From NCBI GenBank assembly GCA_035577985.1, contig DATJZY010000147.1, forward strand, positions 38,251-102,250: a stretch of 64,000 nucleotides of DNA, given 5' to 3'. Below, in pieces: positions 1-9,279 of this stretch. A program made the position numbers and the translations under genes. Position 1 is the first letter of the stretch, and each line of letters opens with the position of its first letter. The notes under the pieces are model-generated. The model was given only the letters and a program-made list of their open reading frames with translations. It did not search any database and had not been told where the DNA came from. Source of the DNA: Candidatus Eisenbacteria bacterium. GTDB lineage: Bacteria; Desulfobacterota; Binatia; DP-6.

Positions 1-731
1 CGACCCTGCGCCCCGCCGTGGTCGTGGTCGTGGCCGCGGCGCTGGTCCGCCTGGCGCGCCAGGCAATCGGCGGCGGCGCCCAGATCGCGATCGCAGCGCT
101 CGCCCTCGTAGCGTCGCTGGCGGGCCTCGGCGAGGTTTCGATCGTCGTGCTCGCGGCCGTCGCCGGCGTCCTCGGCGCGCGCTTCGACCCGAGCCGGCTC
201 CGCGCCGTGCCCCTCGCCGAGCTCGGGCTCGTGTGCCTCAAGATCGGTGCCACGATGTTCGGGAGCGGCTATGTCCTCATCGCCTATCTCCGCGCCGAGC
301 TCGCGGCGCACGGCTGGCTGTCGGACAGGGCGCTCCTCGACGCGGTGGCGATTGGACAGGTGACGCCTGGGCCGGTGTCGACCGCCGCCACGTTCGTCGG
401 CTACCTGCTCGCGGGCGTCCCGGGCGCCGCCGTCGCGACGGTGGCGATCTTCCTGCCCGCCTTCGTGCTCGTCGCCGCGACCGGTCCGCTCCTCGAGCGG
501 TGGCGCGATCGGCCCGCCGTCCGTCGCACGCTCGACGTCGTCAACGCGGCGGTGGTCGGCCTGATCGCGGCCGTCCTCGTACGGCTGGCGCCGGCGGCGC
601 TCGCGGGACCGATCGAGATCGCGATCGCGCTCGCGAGCGGCGCAGCGCTCTGGGCCCTCGACGCCGGCTCGACGGCCGTGTTCTCGGGCGTGCTGATCGC
701 CGGGGTCGTCCGCGCGCTCGTCGCGCGGTGA
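1..731 (+). CDS. chrA: Chromate transporter ChrA, C-terminal part (cut by window start)
   Basis: This is the C-terminal half of a two-domain CHR-family chromate/sulfate antiporter of the inner membrane. The frame is open to the first base of the window, so the true start lies outside. The visible part has several hydrophobic segments and the second-domain CHR signature: FGSGYVLIAYL around residue 82 of the visible GTG-initiated stretch, followed by AIGQVTPGPVSTAATFVGY. The Gly/Pro-rich QVTPGP loop is the hallmark of the family. It stops 3 bp before the end of the convergent small gene. Chromate export is the family role; natural sulfate-like substrates are possible. The family call is firm, the substrate is not shown by sequence. 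Confidence 0.88.
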   Translation, partial: TLRPAVVVVVAAALVRLARQAIGGGAQIAIAALALVASLAGLGEVSIVVLAAVAGVLGARFDPSRLRAVPLAELGLVCLKIGATMFGSGYVLIAYLRAELAAHGWLSDRALLDAVAIGQVTPGPVSTAATFVGYLLAGVPGAAVATVAIFLPAFVLVAATGPLLERWRDRPAVRRTLDVVNAAVVGLIAAVLVRLAPAALAGPIEIAIALASGAALWALDAGSTAVFSGVLIAGVVRALVAR

Positions 732-734
732 CGC

Positions 735-1103
735 TCAGTACGAGCTGCGCGGGAGGCGGCAGCGAAAGACGACCGTCGTCGTGGCATCGCCGAGCGTCAC
801 GAGCGAGCCGCGGTCCACGCTCACGAACGAGTCGTCGCAGGCCCCCGAGGCCGGGGGGCACTCGTTCCGCCACGTGAACACGCAGGTGCCCGCGTCGCCC
901 CGCCTGCAGCGGATGAGATCGGTCGGGAGCGCGCGGCTGCGGCGACCGAGAAGCTGTCCTCGCACCAGCGGGGCGCCGCTGCGGCACGAGAGCACGACGA
1001 TCCGATTCTCGCAGGGCCCGACATCGGGACAGGCCAGGGTCGCCGCCGGGATGCGCGACACCGTCGCGAGCAGGACGAGCAGCGCTGACGCGACCAGGCG
1101 CAT
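735..1103 (-). CDS. Small secreted Cys-rich protein
   Basis: This 122-residue protein has a clear Sec signal peptide (hydrophobic residues 4-15, then an Ala-rich cleavage region near IPAATLA). The mature part carries eight cysteines, including the CPDVGPCE and CPPASGACDD clusters, so it is probably disulfide-bonded in the periplasm or outside the cell. I do not recognise the family. The ATG start at 1103 puts the signal peptide exactly at the N-terminus. It runs in the same direction as the branching enzyme behind it (gap 49 bp) and faces the chromate transporter end to end. No catalytic motif is visible. Confidence 0.6.
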   Translation of the reverse strand: MRLVASALLVLLATVSRIPAATLACPDVGPCENRIVVLSCRSGAPLVRGQLLGRRSRALPTDLIRCRRGDAGTCVFTWRNECPPASGACDDSFVSVDRGSLVTLGDATTTVVFRCRLPRSSY

Positions 1104-1152
1104 GGGCGGACGTTTACGCCGCCGGCACGACCACGTCCATCGGCCGAAGGTC

Positions 1153-3360
1153 CTACGACTCCGGGCCGAGCACGAGCGCTCCGAGCGGCGGCAGGGCGAG
1201 CCGCATCGACTGCGCGAACCCGTGAAGCGGCACGGGCTCGGTCACGACGCGCTTCCGGGTCTCGTAGCCGCTGCCGCCGTAGCGGCGGTCGTCGCTCGAC
1301 AGCAGCTCGACGTATGCGCCGCTCGCCGGCGAGCCGATGCGGTAGTCGGAGCGCGGAACGGGCGTCAGGTTCAGCACCACGACGAGGTGGGCGTCGCCGT
1401 CGCGGCGGACGTAGGACACGATCGACTGATCGCGGTCCGTGCAGTCGATCCAGCGAAAGCCGTCGGGATCGGGATCGACGCGCCACAGGCACGCGCGCTC
1501 GCGATACAGGCGCGCCAGATCGGCGAGGAAACGCTGCAGCCCCGCGCGCGCCGGATCGTCCGCCAGATGCCAGGGCAGGCTCGCGTCGTGATTCCATTCC
1601 TCGTGCGACGCGAGCTCCGTCCCCATGAAGAGGAGCACCTTGCCCGGACGCGTGTACTGATAGGCGAGCAGCGTGCGGAGGTTCGCGAGCTTCTGCCAGA
1701 GATCCCCGGGCATCTTCTCGAGCAGGGAGCGCTTCCCGTGCACGACCTCGTCGTGCGAGAGCGGGTTCACGAAGCGCTCGCTCGTCTCGTAGAGCATCGC
1801 GAAGGTGAGGTCGTTCTGGTGGAATTTACGGTGCACCGGCTCGAGCGCGAAGTAGAACAGGGTGTCGTGCATCCAGCCCATGTTCCACTTGAACGTGAAG
1901 CCGAGCCCGCCCTGCCGGACGGGCCGCGTGACGCCGGGCCACGCGGTCGACTCCTCCGCGATCGTCATCGCGCCCGGCGCCTCGGCGGCGAGGGCGTCGC
2001 TCACCTCGCGCAGGAGCGCGATCGCCTCCAGGTTCTCGCGCCCGCCGTACCGGTTCGGGATCCATTGCCCGGCGCGCCGGCTGTAGTCGCGATAGAGCAT
2101 CGACGCGACGGCGTCGACGCGCAGCCCGTCGGCGTGGAACGTCCGGCACCAGTGCACGGCGTTCGAGACGAGGAAGCTCCGTACTTCGCTGCGCCCGTAG
2201 TTGAAGATGAGCGTGCCCCAGTCCGGATGCTCGCCCTCGCGCGGGTCCTCGTGCTCGTAGAGCGCGGTGCCGTCGAATCGACGTAGCGCCCAGTCGTCGC
2301 GCGGGAAGTGCGCCGGCACCCAGTCGAGGAGGACGCCGATGCCCGCCTGGTGACAGGTGTCGACGAAGAAGCGGAAGTCGTCCGGCGTCCCGAAGCGCGA
2401 GGTCGGCGCAAAGTAGCCCGACACCTGGTAGCCCCACGAGCCGTCGAACGGGTGCTCCATCACGGGCAGCAGCTCGACGTGCGTGAAGCCGAGCCGCCGC
2501 GCGTGCTCGGCGAGGCGCGGCGCGATCTCGCGATACGTGAGCGGGCGATTGCCCTCCTCGGGGACGCGTGCCCACGATCCCAGGTGCACCTCGTAGATCG
2601 TGATCGGCTCGCGCGTCCAGTCGCGCGTCCGGCGCGCGTCCATCCACGCCGCGTCACCCCACGCATACGTGCTCTCCGCGACCACCCGCGACGCCGTGCG
2701 CGGCGGGTGCTCGAGCGCAGCCGCCAGCGGATCGGTCTTGAGGCGGATCGTGCCCTGCGGCGTCAGGATCTCGTACTTGTAGACGGCGCCCGCCTCGACG
2801 CCGGGCACGAAGATCTCGAACACGCCCGAGGCCCCGAGCTGCCGCATCGGGAAGAGGCGGCCGTCCCAGCGACAGAAGTCGCCGACCACCGACACGCGGC
2901 GGGCGCTCGGCGCCCAGACCGCGAACGCGGTGCCCCGCACGCCGTCGATCACGAGCGGGCGCGCCCCGAGGCGCTCTCCGAGCCGACGATGCGTGCCCTC
3001 GTTCAGCAAGTGCAGGTCGACGTCGCCCAGGGTCGGCAGGAAGCGGTACGGATCGTCCCGCTCCCAGGTGTTCCCGTCGCCGAATCGCAGACGCAGGCGA
3101 TAGCGCAGCGGCGGCGCGACGCCGGCGACGAAGCCGACGAAGAGCCCGCCCTTGCCGTCGGGCTCGAGCGGAACGACCCGCCCGTCGTCGCACATCGCCT
3201 CGATCGCGACCGCATCGGGGTGGAACGCCCGGATGACGGTGCCGCTCGCGCCGTCGCACGCGCCCGGGTGCGCTCCCAGCACGTCGTGCGGCGTCGCATG
3301 CGCCCCCGCAAGCAGGCGCGCACGATTGCTCGCGTCGACGGGAGGGGCGGGCCGGGGCAT
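1153..3360 (-). CDS. glgB: 1,4-alpha-glucan branching enzyme
   Basis: Makes the alpha-1,6 branches of glycogen by cutting and transferring alpha-1,4-glucan chains. At 735 residues it matches bacterial GlgB (E. coli 728). Order: N-terminal CBM48-type beta-sandwich domains to about residue 225, a GH13 barrel, and a C-terminal beta domain. GH13 motifs are intact: LDWVPAHFP, GLRVDAVASMLY with the nucleophile Asp at about 416, IAEESTAW with the acid/base Glu at about 469, and PLSHDEVVHGK with the third carboxylate. The open frame continues upstream through the shadow of the divergent protease gene; ATG 3360 (MPRPAPPVD) is chosen because family homology begins just behind it. No other glycogen gene lies in the window, so glgB is isolated here. 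Confidence 0.95.
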   Translation of the reverse strand: MPRPAPPVDASNRARLLAGAHATPHDVLGAHPGACDGASGTVIRAFHPDAVAIEAMCDDGRVVPLEPDGKGGLFVGFVAGVAPPLRYRLRLRFGDGNTWERDDPYRFLPTLGDVDLHLLNEGTHRRLGERLGARPLVIDGVRGTAFAVWAPSARRVSVVGDFCRWDGRLFPMRQLGASGVFEIFVPGVEAGAVYKYEILTPQGTIRLKTDPLAAALEHPPRTASRVVAESTYAWGDAAWMDARRTRDWTREPITIYEVHLGSWARVPEEGNRPLTYREIAPRLAEHARRLGFTHVELLPVMEHPFDGSWGYQVSGYFAPTSRFGTPDDFRFFVDTCHQAGIGVLLDWVPAHFPRDDWALRRFDGTALYEHEDPREGEHPDWGTLIFNYGRSEVRSFLVSNAVHWCRTFHADGLRVDAVASMLYRDYSRRAGQWIPNRYGGRENLEAIALLREVSDALAAEAPGAMTIAEESTAWPGVTRPVRQGGLGFTFKWNMGWMHDTLFYFALEPVHRKFHQNDLTFAMLYETSERFVNPLSHDEVVHGKRSLLEKMPGDLWQKLANLRTLLAYQYTRPGKVLLFMGTELASHEEWNHDASLPWHLADDPARAGLQRFLADLARLYRERACLWRVDPDPDGFRWIDCTDRDQSIVSYVRRDGDAHLVVVLNLTPVPRSDYRIGSPASGAYVELLSSDDRRYGGSGYETRKRVVTEPVPLHGFAQSMRLALPPLGALVLGPES

Positions 3361-3426
3361 GCGCGTCGATCGATACTCGAACGGAGGGTCTCGTGCGAAT
3401 GACGCCGAGCCGGTAAGGTCGTTGCC

Positions 3427-5148
3427 GTGCGAGCGATCGCCATCGGCATCCTCCTCGTCGCGGCCGCGCGTCTCGCCGGCGCGACGGTCTTCGCCCCGCT
3501 CGACGACGCGGCACTCACCGCCTCGTCGGACGTGATCGTCACCGGCACGGTCACCGGCGTCGAGGGGGTGGAGTCGGGGGATCGCATCGTCACCCGCACG
3601 CGGATCGCCGTCGACCGCGTCCTGAAGGGCGCCGCCGCCCAGGGCATGACGCTCACCGTCACGACGCCGGGCGGACGCGCGGGAAACCGGTGGGCCGTCG
3701 TCTTCGGTGCGCCGGATTTTCGCGTCGGCAACGCCGTGCTCGTCTTCCTGCAGCACGACGCGCGCGGCGAGCTGCGGCCGAACGCGCTCGCCCTCGGCGT
3801 CTACTGGCTGACGTCCGGCGCGGACGGTGCCGTCCTCGCGGAGCGCCGGGTGACCGTCCCCGAGGTCCGGCCGCTCGCGAGCTTCGCCGCCGCGCTCGGA
3901 ACGACCGTGGGCTCCGTCCCGCTGCCCCGTGCGACGGTTCCCCTGCCGGCGCCGGCGCCCGAGATCGAGCGGTTCACGTTCCTCGGTCCGCCGTTCGCGC
4001 GCTGGTTCGAGCCCGACAGCGGCCAGACGGTGCGCTACAAGGTGGCCAACGCCGACGCGTCGCTCGGCCCCGCCGCGAGCAACGCCATCGTCGACGCGGC
4101 GTTCGGCGCCTGGACGGCGGTGCCGACGGCCACGATCGCGCTCGCGCGGGCGAGCGGGCCGGCACAGGCCTCGGCCGTGTCGACGTGCGACGGGCGGAGC
4201 ACGATCCAGTTCAACGATCCCTTCGGCGACATCTCGCCGCTCCAGAACTGCCGCGGCGTGCTCGCCGTCGCCGGCTTCTGCGTCGGGACGTCGACCAAGG
4301 TCGTGAGCGGCGCCCAGTTCCGTCGCATCAGCGAGGGCGACGTCACGATCGCCGACGGCGTCGCCAACTGTCTCGACCGGCTGGGTTTCGAGGAGATCGT
4401 CACGCACGAGGTCGGGCACACGATCGGGCTCGGGCATTCGTCCGAGGACCCGAACGAGCCGAACCCGACCCTGCGCAGCGCGACCATGTACTTCCTCGCG
4501 CATCTCGACGGCCGCGGCGCCTCGCTGCGTAGCGACGACGTCGCCGGCGTGACCGCCATCTACCCGAGTCTCACCGATCCGAACGACCTCGACGGCGACG
4601 GCGTGCCGAACGCGCTCGACGCGTGCCCATCGACGCCGCCCGACACGGCGGTCGACGCGACCGGCTGCGGGTGCGGCGAAGCGGGCCACGCCGCCTGCAA
4701 TGACGGGCTCACGTGCACGACCGACGCGTGCGACGGCTCGACCGGGCGGTGCATCACGACCCCGACCGACTGCACCGGCGGCAATCCCTGCGTGGCCGGA
4801 AGCTGCGACGAAACGAACGGCTGTCAGACACGGCCCGTCGACGGCGATGCGGCCGCGACGTGCGTGTTCGCGGGCGGTTTTCCGCCGGCGGCGTGCGCGG
4901 GCGATCGCGTCCCGTCCAAGGTGAGCCGCCTCTTCCGGAATGCGGCACGGAACGCGGGGCGTGCCGTGCCGAACGGCAACACGCACCTGGCCGCCCGCAG
5001 CGTGCGCGCGCTCGCGCGTGCCCAGGTCGCAGTCGATCGCGCGGCCGCGCGCCGGCACCGTCCGCTCGGCAGCACCTGTGCGGCGACGCTCGACGCGCTG
5101 CTCGCCGACGCGCAATCGCGTCTGCTCGACTGGATTGACCGGCGCTGA
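3427..5148 (+). CDS. Secreted metzincin-type zinc protease with Cys-rich module and C-terminal helical domain
   Basis: Starts with GTG at 3427 and a Sec signal peptide (AIGILLVAAARLAGA). A beta-rich N-terminal region leads to a metalloprotease domain with the long zinc motif HEVGHTIGLGH (His327, Glu328, His331, His337) and a downstream Met-turn (SATMYFL), as in matrixin-like metzincins. After it come a calcium-binding-type DLDGDGVPNALDACP repeat (about residues 386-400), a Cys-rich stretch with two CTTDAC/CVAGSC-like modules, and a roughly 100-residue alanine/arginine-rich helical tail. The tail resembles the end of the protein at 60113-62857 (shared PPAAC start, LARA and GSTCAATLDALLADAQSR-like segments). 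Probably an exported peptidase; the substrate is unknown. It diverges from glgB across 66 bp. Confidence 0.85.
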   Translation: MRAIAIGILLVAAARLAGATVFAPLDDAALTASSDVIVTGTVTGVEGVESGDRIVTRTRIAVDRVLKGAAAQGMTLTVTTPGGRAGNRWAVVFGAPDFRVGNAVLVFLQHDARGELRPNALALGVYWLTSGADGAVLAERRVTVPEVRPLASFAAALGTTVGSVPLPRATVPLPAPAPEIERFTFLGPPFARWFEPDSGQTVRYKVANADASLGPAASNAIVDAAFGAWTAVPTATIALARASGPAQASAVSTCDGRSTIQFNDPFGDISPLQNCRGVLAVAGFCVGTSTKVVSGAQFRRISEGDVTIADGVANCLDRLGFEEIVTHEVGHTIGLGHSSEDPNEPNPTLRSATMYFLAHLDGRGASLRSDDVAGVTAIYPSLTDPNDLDGDGVPNALDACPSTPPDTAVDATGCGCGEAGHAACNDGLTCTTDACDGSTGRCITTPTDCTGGNPCVAGSCDETNGCQTRPVDGDAAATCVFAGGFPPAACAGDRVPSKVSRLFRNAARNAGRAVPNGNTHLAARSVRALARAQVAVDRAAARRHRPLGSTCAATLDALLADAQSRLLDWIDRR

Positions 5149-5173
5149 CGCGCGTGATGACCTCCTGCGTCTG

Positions 5174-6361
5174 GTGCTGGCGGCCCTGCGTTTCCGCGAC
5201 TACCGTCGCTTCTGGATCGGATCGTTCACCGCGAGCCTCGGGCTGTGGATCCAGACGGTCGCGCTCGGCTGGCTCGTCTACGACCTCACGCACGCCGCCT
5301 CCTGGCTGGGGACGGTGAGCTTCTGCGGCAACCTGCCGACGCTGGTGCTCGGCCTCGTCGGCGGCGCCATCGCCGATCGGGCGAGCCGGCGCCTGCTCAT
5401 GATGGGAAGCCTCGTGCTGATGGCGACGAGCGCCACGTTGCTCGCCCTCCTGACGATGCTCGGACACATCGCCGTCTGGCACGTGATCGCCATCGCCATG
5501 GTGTCGGGCACGGCCACCGCCCTGTACACGCCGGCCATGCATTCGATCGTGCCGAGCCTCGTCCCGGCGGAGCACCTCTTTCAGGCCATCTCGCTCAACT
5601 CCGTGCAGTTCAACCTCGCCCGCACGCTCGGCCCGGCGCTCGCGGGCGTGCTCGTCTCGCCGATCGGCCCGCAGGGCTGCTTCGCGCTCAACGCCGTCGG
5701 GTCGCTCTGGCTCGCCGTCGTGGTCGCGCGCCTGCGGCTCCCCCCGCACTCGGCCGACGCGCCGGCGCCGATCCTCCGCGCCCTCCGCGAGGGGCTCGGC
5801 TACGTGCGGCGCCATCCGGTGATCGGTCCTGCGATCTTCCTCGCAGCCGTGATGAGCCTCTTCGGCTTCCCGTACATCATCATGCTGCCGGCAGTCGCGT
5901 CGGGCACGCTCGGGCTCGCCGACGCCGCCGGCCTCGGCTACCTGATGGCGAGTGTCGGCGCAGGGGCCGTGGTGGGTGGGCTCACCATCTCGGCCGTCGG
6001 CAACCGCGAGCGCAGCGGGCGCATCACCGTCGTCGGCGCGGTGCTGTTCGGCATCGTGCTCTCGTGCTTCGCGATCGTGCGGACCCTGCGCACGACGATG
6101 GGGCTCCTCCTCCTGCTCGGCACCCTGCAGACGCTCTCGATCTCGTCGATGATGACGACCATCCAGTCGGCGGTCCACGACGGGATGCGCGGGCGCGTCA
6201 TGAGCATGATCACGGTGCTCTTCTTCGGCTTCTCGACCCTCGGCGGGCTGGTCGCGGGACTCGTCGGCGACCGCGTCGGCGTGCCGCTCGTGCTCGCGAG
6301 CGGCGGGGTCGTGACGGCCGCCGTCGCCCTGGTGCTCGCACGCTCGTCCGCCTTCGCATAG
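5174..6361 (+). CDS. MFS exporter, EntS/MFS_3-like
   Basis: Twelve-helix major facilitator, about 395 residues from GTG 5174. The N-terminus FRDYRRFWIGSFTASLG with an adjacent WIQTVALGWLVYDLT matches the MFS_3/enterobactin-exporter-type family, and the loop 2/3 motif appears as GAIADRASRRLL. The Arg/Gly-rich HDGMRGRVMSM segment is also typical of this family. Family function is proton-driven efflux of small molecules; the substrate cannot be read from sequence. A TTG at 5135 would start the protein inside the protease gene; GTG 5174 is preferred because it leaves the usual 8-10 residues before the RFW motif. It runs straight into the hydrolase gene (gap 9 bp), which has its own good ribosome site. 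Confidence 0.85.
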   Translation: MLAALRFRDYRRFWIGSFTASLGLWIQTVALGWLVYDLTHAASWLGTVSFCGNLPTLVLGLVGGAIADRASRRLLMMGSLVLMATSATLLALLTMLGHIAVWHVIAIAMVSGTATALYTPAMHSIVPSLVPAEHLFQAISLNSVQFNLARTLGPALAGVLVSPIGPQGCFALNAVGSLWLAVVVARLRLPPHSADAPAPILRALREGLGYVRRHPVIGPAIFLAAVMSLFGFPYIIMLPAVASGTLGLADAAGLGYLMASVGAGAVVGGLTISAVGNRERSGRITVVGAVLFGIVLSCFAIVRTLRTTMGLLLLLGTLQTLSISSMMTTIQSAVHDGMRGRVMSMITVLFFGFSTLGGLVAGLVGDRVGVPLVLASGGVVTAAVALVLARSSAFA

Positions 6362-6370
6362 GAGATCCAC

Positions 6371-8017
6371 ATGCGTGCTCTCGTCCTTTTGCTCCTCCTC
6401 ACCCTCCCCGCCTTCGCGGCGCGCGATCCACGCGTGGCCTGCATGAAGGCCTCGGGCGCCGCCGCCACGCAGTGCCTCGCGTCGGCGGAGCACGAGAAGG
6501 AGATCGAAGAGACCCCGCACTCCGACGAGCCGGCGCCCATCGACGAGGCGGCGATCCGCAAGGCATGCGACGAGGAGACGAGCATCGCCCTCGGCTACCT
6601 CGGCGCCGACGACACCGTGCTGCGCCTGAGCGATGCGTGCAACGACTACGCGGCCGACGCCGTCGACCTGGTGAAGACCGAGCCCGAGCCCCCGCTCGGA
6701 TCGTCGCAGGCGCGCTGCCGGGCCACGGTCGACGGCGTGCTCGACGTGTTCCGGATCAAGATCGTGAACCTCTTCGGAAAGACGTGCTACCTGCGCGAGG
6801 CGAAGGGCGGGAAGTGCCGCCACGCGGCGCGCGACCGGAAGGCGGCGGGCCTGCGCAAGAAGGCGACGGCGCGCATCGTGAAGGGGTGCGGCTCGGTGCT
6901 GGTGGCGATGCAGTACGGCTCCGCCGAGGACGTCGTCGATACGGCGTTCGACCGCGCGCGCCACTTCGCGCAGTGGGGCTATCCGCCGAACGACCTCGGG
7001 CCATCCGCGGAGCCGGGGCCCTTCCCCGTCGGCACGCGCACGCTCGATCTCGTCGACGACTCGCGACCGGACGTGACGGGCACGGGGTCGCGCCCGGTCA
7101 CCGTCGAGCTCTGGTATCCGTCGACGGCCGCGGCCGTGGCGGGAATGGACCGCTACGTCGTGAACCTCTTCGGCGTCGACATCGCCCGCACGCCGACGTA
7201 TCGCGACGTCGCGATCGCGCCCGGGCCGTTTCCGCTGGTCCTCTTCTCGCACGGCAACGCCGGCATCCGCTTCCAGTCGATCTTCCTCGCGGCGCAGCTC
7301 GCGAGCCACGGCTACGTCGTTGCGAGCCCGGACCACCGCGGCAACACGTTCCTCGACATCGCCCTCGGCATCGTCGACCCGCTCGCGAGCTCGGCGATCA
7401 ACCGGCCGCTCGACATGACCTTCCTCTTGAACGAGCTCACCATGATGAACGCGACGTCGGGCGACGTCCTCGCCGGCGCCATCGACCTCGACAAGGTCGG
7501 CATGTCGGGCCACTCGTTCGGCGGCTACACGACGTTCGCGCTCGCCGGCGGCACGTTCGCCGGCCAGACCTTCACCGACGCGCGCATGAAGGCCTTCCTG
7601 CCGCTCGCTCCGGCCGCTTCGCTCTTCCCGGACGACTTCTTCGCGAGCATCACGAAGCCGATCCTCGTGGTCGGCGGCACCCTCGACACGACGACGCCGT
7701 TCCCGACCGAGCAGCAGCATCCGTTCGACCTCCTGCCCGCGGGCGCGCCCATCGTCGGCCTGGCGGAGATCACCGGGGCCGGCCACTTCACGTTCTCCGA
7801 CGTGTGCGAGGTGCCGCGGAACCTGGTGGGCGCGATCGGCGGCTTCGACGAGGCGTGCACGCCGCGCCACCTGCCCTGGCGGAACGCCCACGACATCGTC
7901 AACTACCTGGCGGAGAACTTCTTCGATGCCACCCTGAAGGGCGATGCCGAGGCCCTGGCCCGGCTCGCGCCGTCGACCCTGGCGTCGATCGACGACCTGG
8001 ACTACCAGAAGAAGTGA
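6371..8017 (+). CDS. Secreted alpha/beta hydrolase, PAF-acetylhydrolase-like, with N-terminal Cys-containing helical domain
   Basis: ATG 6371 has a clear AGGAG six bases upstream. A Sec signal peptide (LVLLLLLTLPAFAA) is followed by about 190 residues of charged, helical, Cys-containing sequence of unknown function (for example CRATVDGVLDVFRIKIVNL). An alpha/beta hydrolase domain takes the last 300 residues. The nucleophile elbow is GHSFGG (Ser382), as in platelet-activating-factor acetylhydrolases and PET-hydrolase-type lipases; the oxyanion region is LFSHGNAG; GGTLDTTTPF probably carries the Asp and GAGHFTF the His of the triad. An exported esterase or lipase is likely. The N-terminal domain is the unusual part and could be a pro-domain, binding module or anchor. 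Confidence 0.82.
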   Translation: MRALVLLLLLTLPAFAARDPRVACMKASGAAATQCLASAEHEKEIEETPHSDEPAPIDEAAIRKACDEETSIALGYLGADDTVLRLSDACNDYAADAVDLVKTEPEPPLGSSQARCRATVDGVLDVFRIKIVNLFGKTCYLREAKGGKCRHAARDRKAAGLRKKATARIVKGCGSVLVAMQYGSAEDVVDTAFDRARHFAQWGYPPNDLGPSAEPGPFPVGTRTLDLVDDSRPDVTGTGSRPVTVELWYPSTAAAVAGMDRYVVNLFGVDIARTPTYRDVAIAPGPFPLVLFSHGNAGIRFQSIFLAAQLASHGYVVASPDHRGNTFLDIALGIVDPLASSAINRPLDMTFLLNELTMMNATSGDVLAGAIDLDKVGMSGHSFGGYTTFALAGGTFAGQTFTDARMKAFLPLAPAASLFPDDFFASITKPILVVGGTLDTTTPFPTEQQHPFDLLPAGAPIVGLAEITGAGHFTFSDVCEVPRNLVGAIGGFDEACTPRHLPWRNAHDIVNYLAENFFDATLKGDAEALARLAPSTLASIDDLDYQKK

Positions 8018-8100
8018 TGGAGACCACGGGACTTCGTCCGAGGATCGACGCCCATCGGAGCGGGGCCGCGCAGCGGCTCCGCGCACGGGGGCATTGAGGT

Positions 8101-9273
8101 ATGGACTTCTCCTACACGCCGGAAGAGGAACGCTTTCGCACCGAGCTGCGGACGTGGCTCGAGAAGAACCCGCCGGGGCCGGAGCCGGAAGAGGCCAAGG
8201 CGTGGGTCGCCTACGCCAAGGCGTGGCAGCGGCGGCTCGCCGAAGCGGGCTGGTGCGGCGTCGCGTGGCCGAAAGCGTACGGCGGGCGCGGCGCGACCCT
8301 CATCCAGCAGATCATCTTCCAGGAGGAGCTCGCGCGCGCGAAGGCGCCGCAGTTCATCGGGCTCGCGGGCCTCACGATGGGCGGTCCGGTGCTCATCGCA
8401 CACGGCACCGAAGAGCAGAAGAAGCGCCACCTGCGGCCGATCCTCAGCGCCGACGAGATCTGGTGCCAGGGGTTCTCGGAGCCGAACGCCGGCTCGGACC
8501 TCGCCGCCCTCAAGACGAAGGCCGTCCTCGACGGCGACACGTTCGTCGTGACCGGGCAGAAGGTGTGGACCAGCTGGGCGCGCTACGCCGACGTGTGCAT
8601 GTGCCTCGTGCGCACCGACCCCGAGGCACCCAAGCACAAGGGGATCACGTTCCTGCTGGTCGACATGCACAGCCCCGGCGTGACCGTGCGGCCGCTCGTG
8701 CAGATCAACGGCGATCCCGATTTCAACGAGGTCTTCTTCGAGGACGTGCGGGTACCGCGCAGGAACGTCGTCGGCGAGCTGAATCGCGGCTGGGACATCG
8801 CCATCACGTGCCTCATGCACGAGCGCCAGACGCTCACCTTCAGCCGCCAGCTCCAGTCGAAGGTCGCACTCACGGAGATGCTCGAGACGGCGCGCCGGCA
8901 CCAGCGTGGCGGTGTCCCGGCGACGCGCGACCCGGTCGTCCGCCAGGCGCTCACGCGCGCCTACATCGACGCCGAGACGATGCGCTTTCTCGCTTACCGC
9001 AACCTGACGAAGGTGCTGCGCGGCGGCGTCCCTGGACCGGAAGGGTCGATCGAGAAGCTCTTCTGGAGCGAGATGTACCAGCGCCAGATCGACACGGCGT
9101 GCGAGCTGCTCGGGCCGCACAGCCAGCTCCTGCGCCGCTCCAAGCACGCCGTCGACGACGGCCGCTGGCCGCATCTCCTGCTCTACTCGATGGGCCGCAC
9201 GATCGCCGCCGGCACGTCGGAGGTGCAGCGCAACATCATCGCCGAGCGCGTGCTCGGGCTGCCGCGGGCCTAG
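8101..9273 (+). CDS. Acyl-CoA dehydrogenase family protein
   Basis: FAD-dependent acyl-CoA dehydrogenase of normal length (390 residues). Seen: the N-terminal helical domain (FSYTPEEERFRTELRTWL), the middle beta-domain signature (CQGFSEPNAGSDLAALKTKA, followed by TGQKVWTSWA), and the C-terminal FAD/CoA helix region ending in AAGTSEVQRNIIAERVLGLPR. Such enzymes desaturate acyl-CoA thioesters at the alpha-beta bond and pass electrons to ETF. No chain-length specificity can be read. Six bases separate it from the aminotransferase downstream, so the two are probably one transcript. Confidence 0.93.
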   Translation: MDFSYTPEEERFRTELRTWLEKNPPGPEPEEAKAWVAYAKAWQRRLAEAGWCGVAWPKAYGGRGATLIQQIIFQEELARAKAPQFIGLAGLTMGGPVLIAHGTEEQKKRHLRPILSADEIWCQGFSEPNAGSDLAALKTKAVLDGDTFVVTGQKVWTSWARYADVCMCLVRTDPEAPKHKGITFLLVDMHSPGVTVRPLVQINGDPDFNEVFFEDVRVPRRNVVGELNRGWDIAITCLMHERQTLTFSRQLQSKVALTEMLETARRHQRGGVPATRDPVVRQALTRAYIDAETMRFLAYRNLTKVLRGGVPGPEGSIEKLFWSEMYQRQIDTACELLGPHSQLLRRSKHAVDDGRWPHLLLYSMGRTIAAGTSEVQRNIIAERVLGLPRA

Positions 9274-9279
9274 CCGCCG

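Noticed and set aside
3361..5115. Upstream extension of the branching enzyme frame
   Set aside because: It lies opposite the metalloprotease gene and has shadow composition; family homology begins after ATG 3360.
4754..8086. Minus-strand frame of 1110 codons and similar ones at 26786-30544 and 59969-63394
   Set aside because: Same reason: low-complexity antisense shadows of well-supported genes.
8059..8086. GC-rich imperfect stem between the hydrolase and acyl-CoA dehydrogenase genes as a terminator
   Set aside because: Mismatches and a bulge; such stems arise easily at this base composition.
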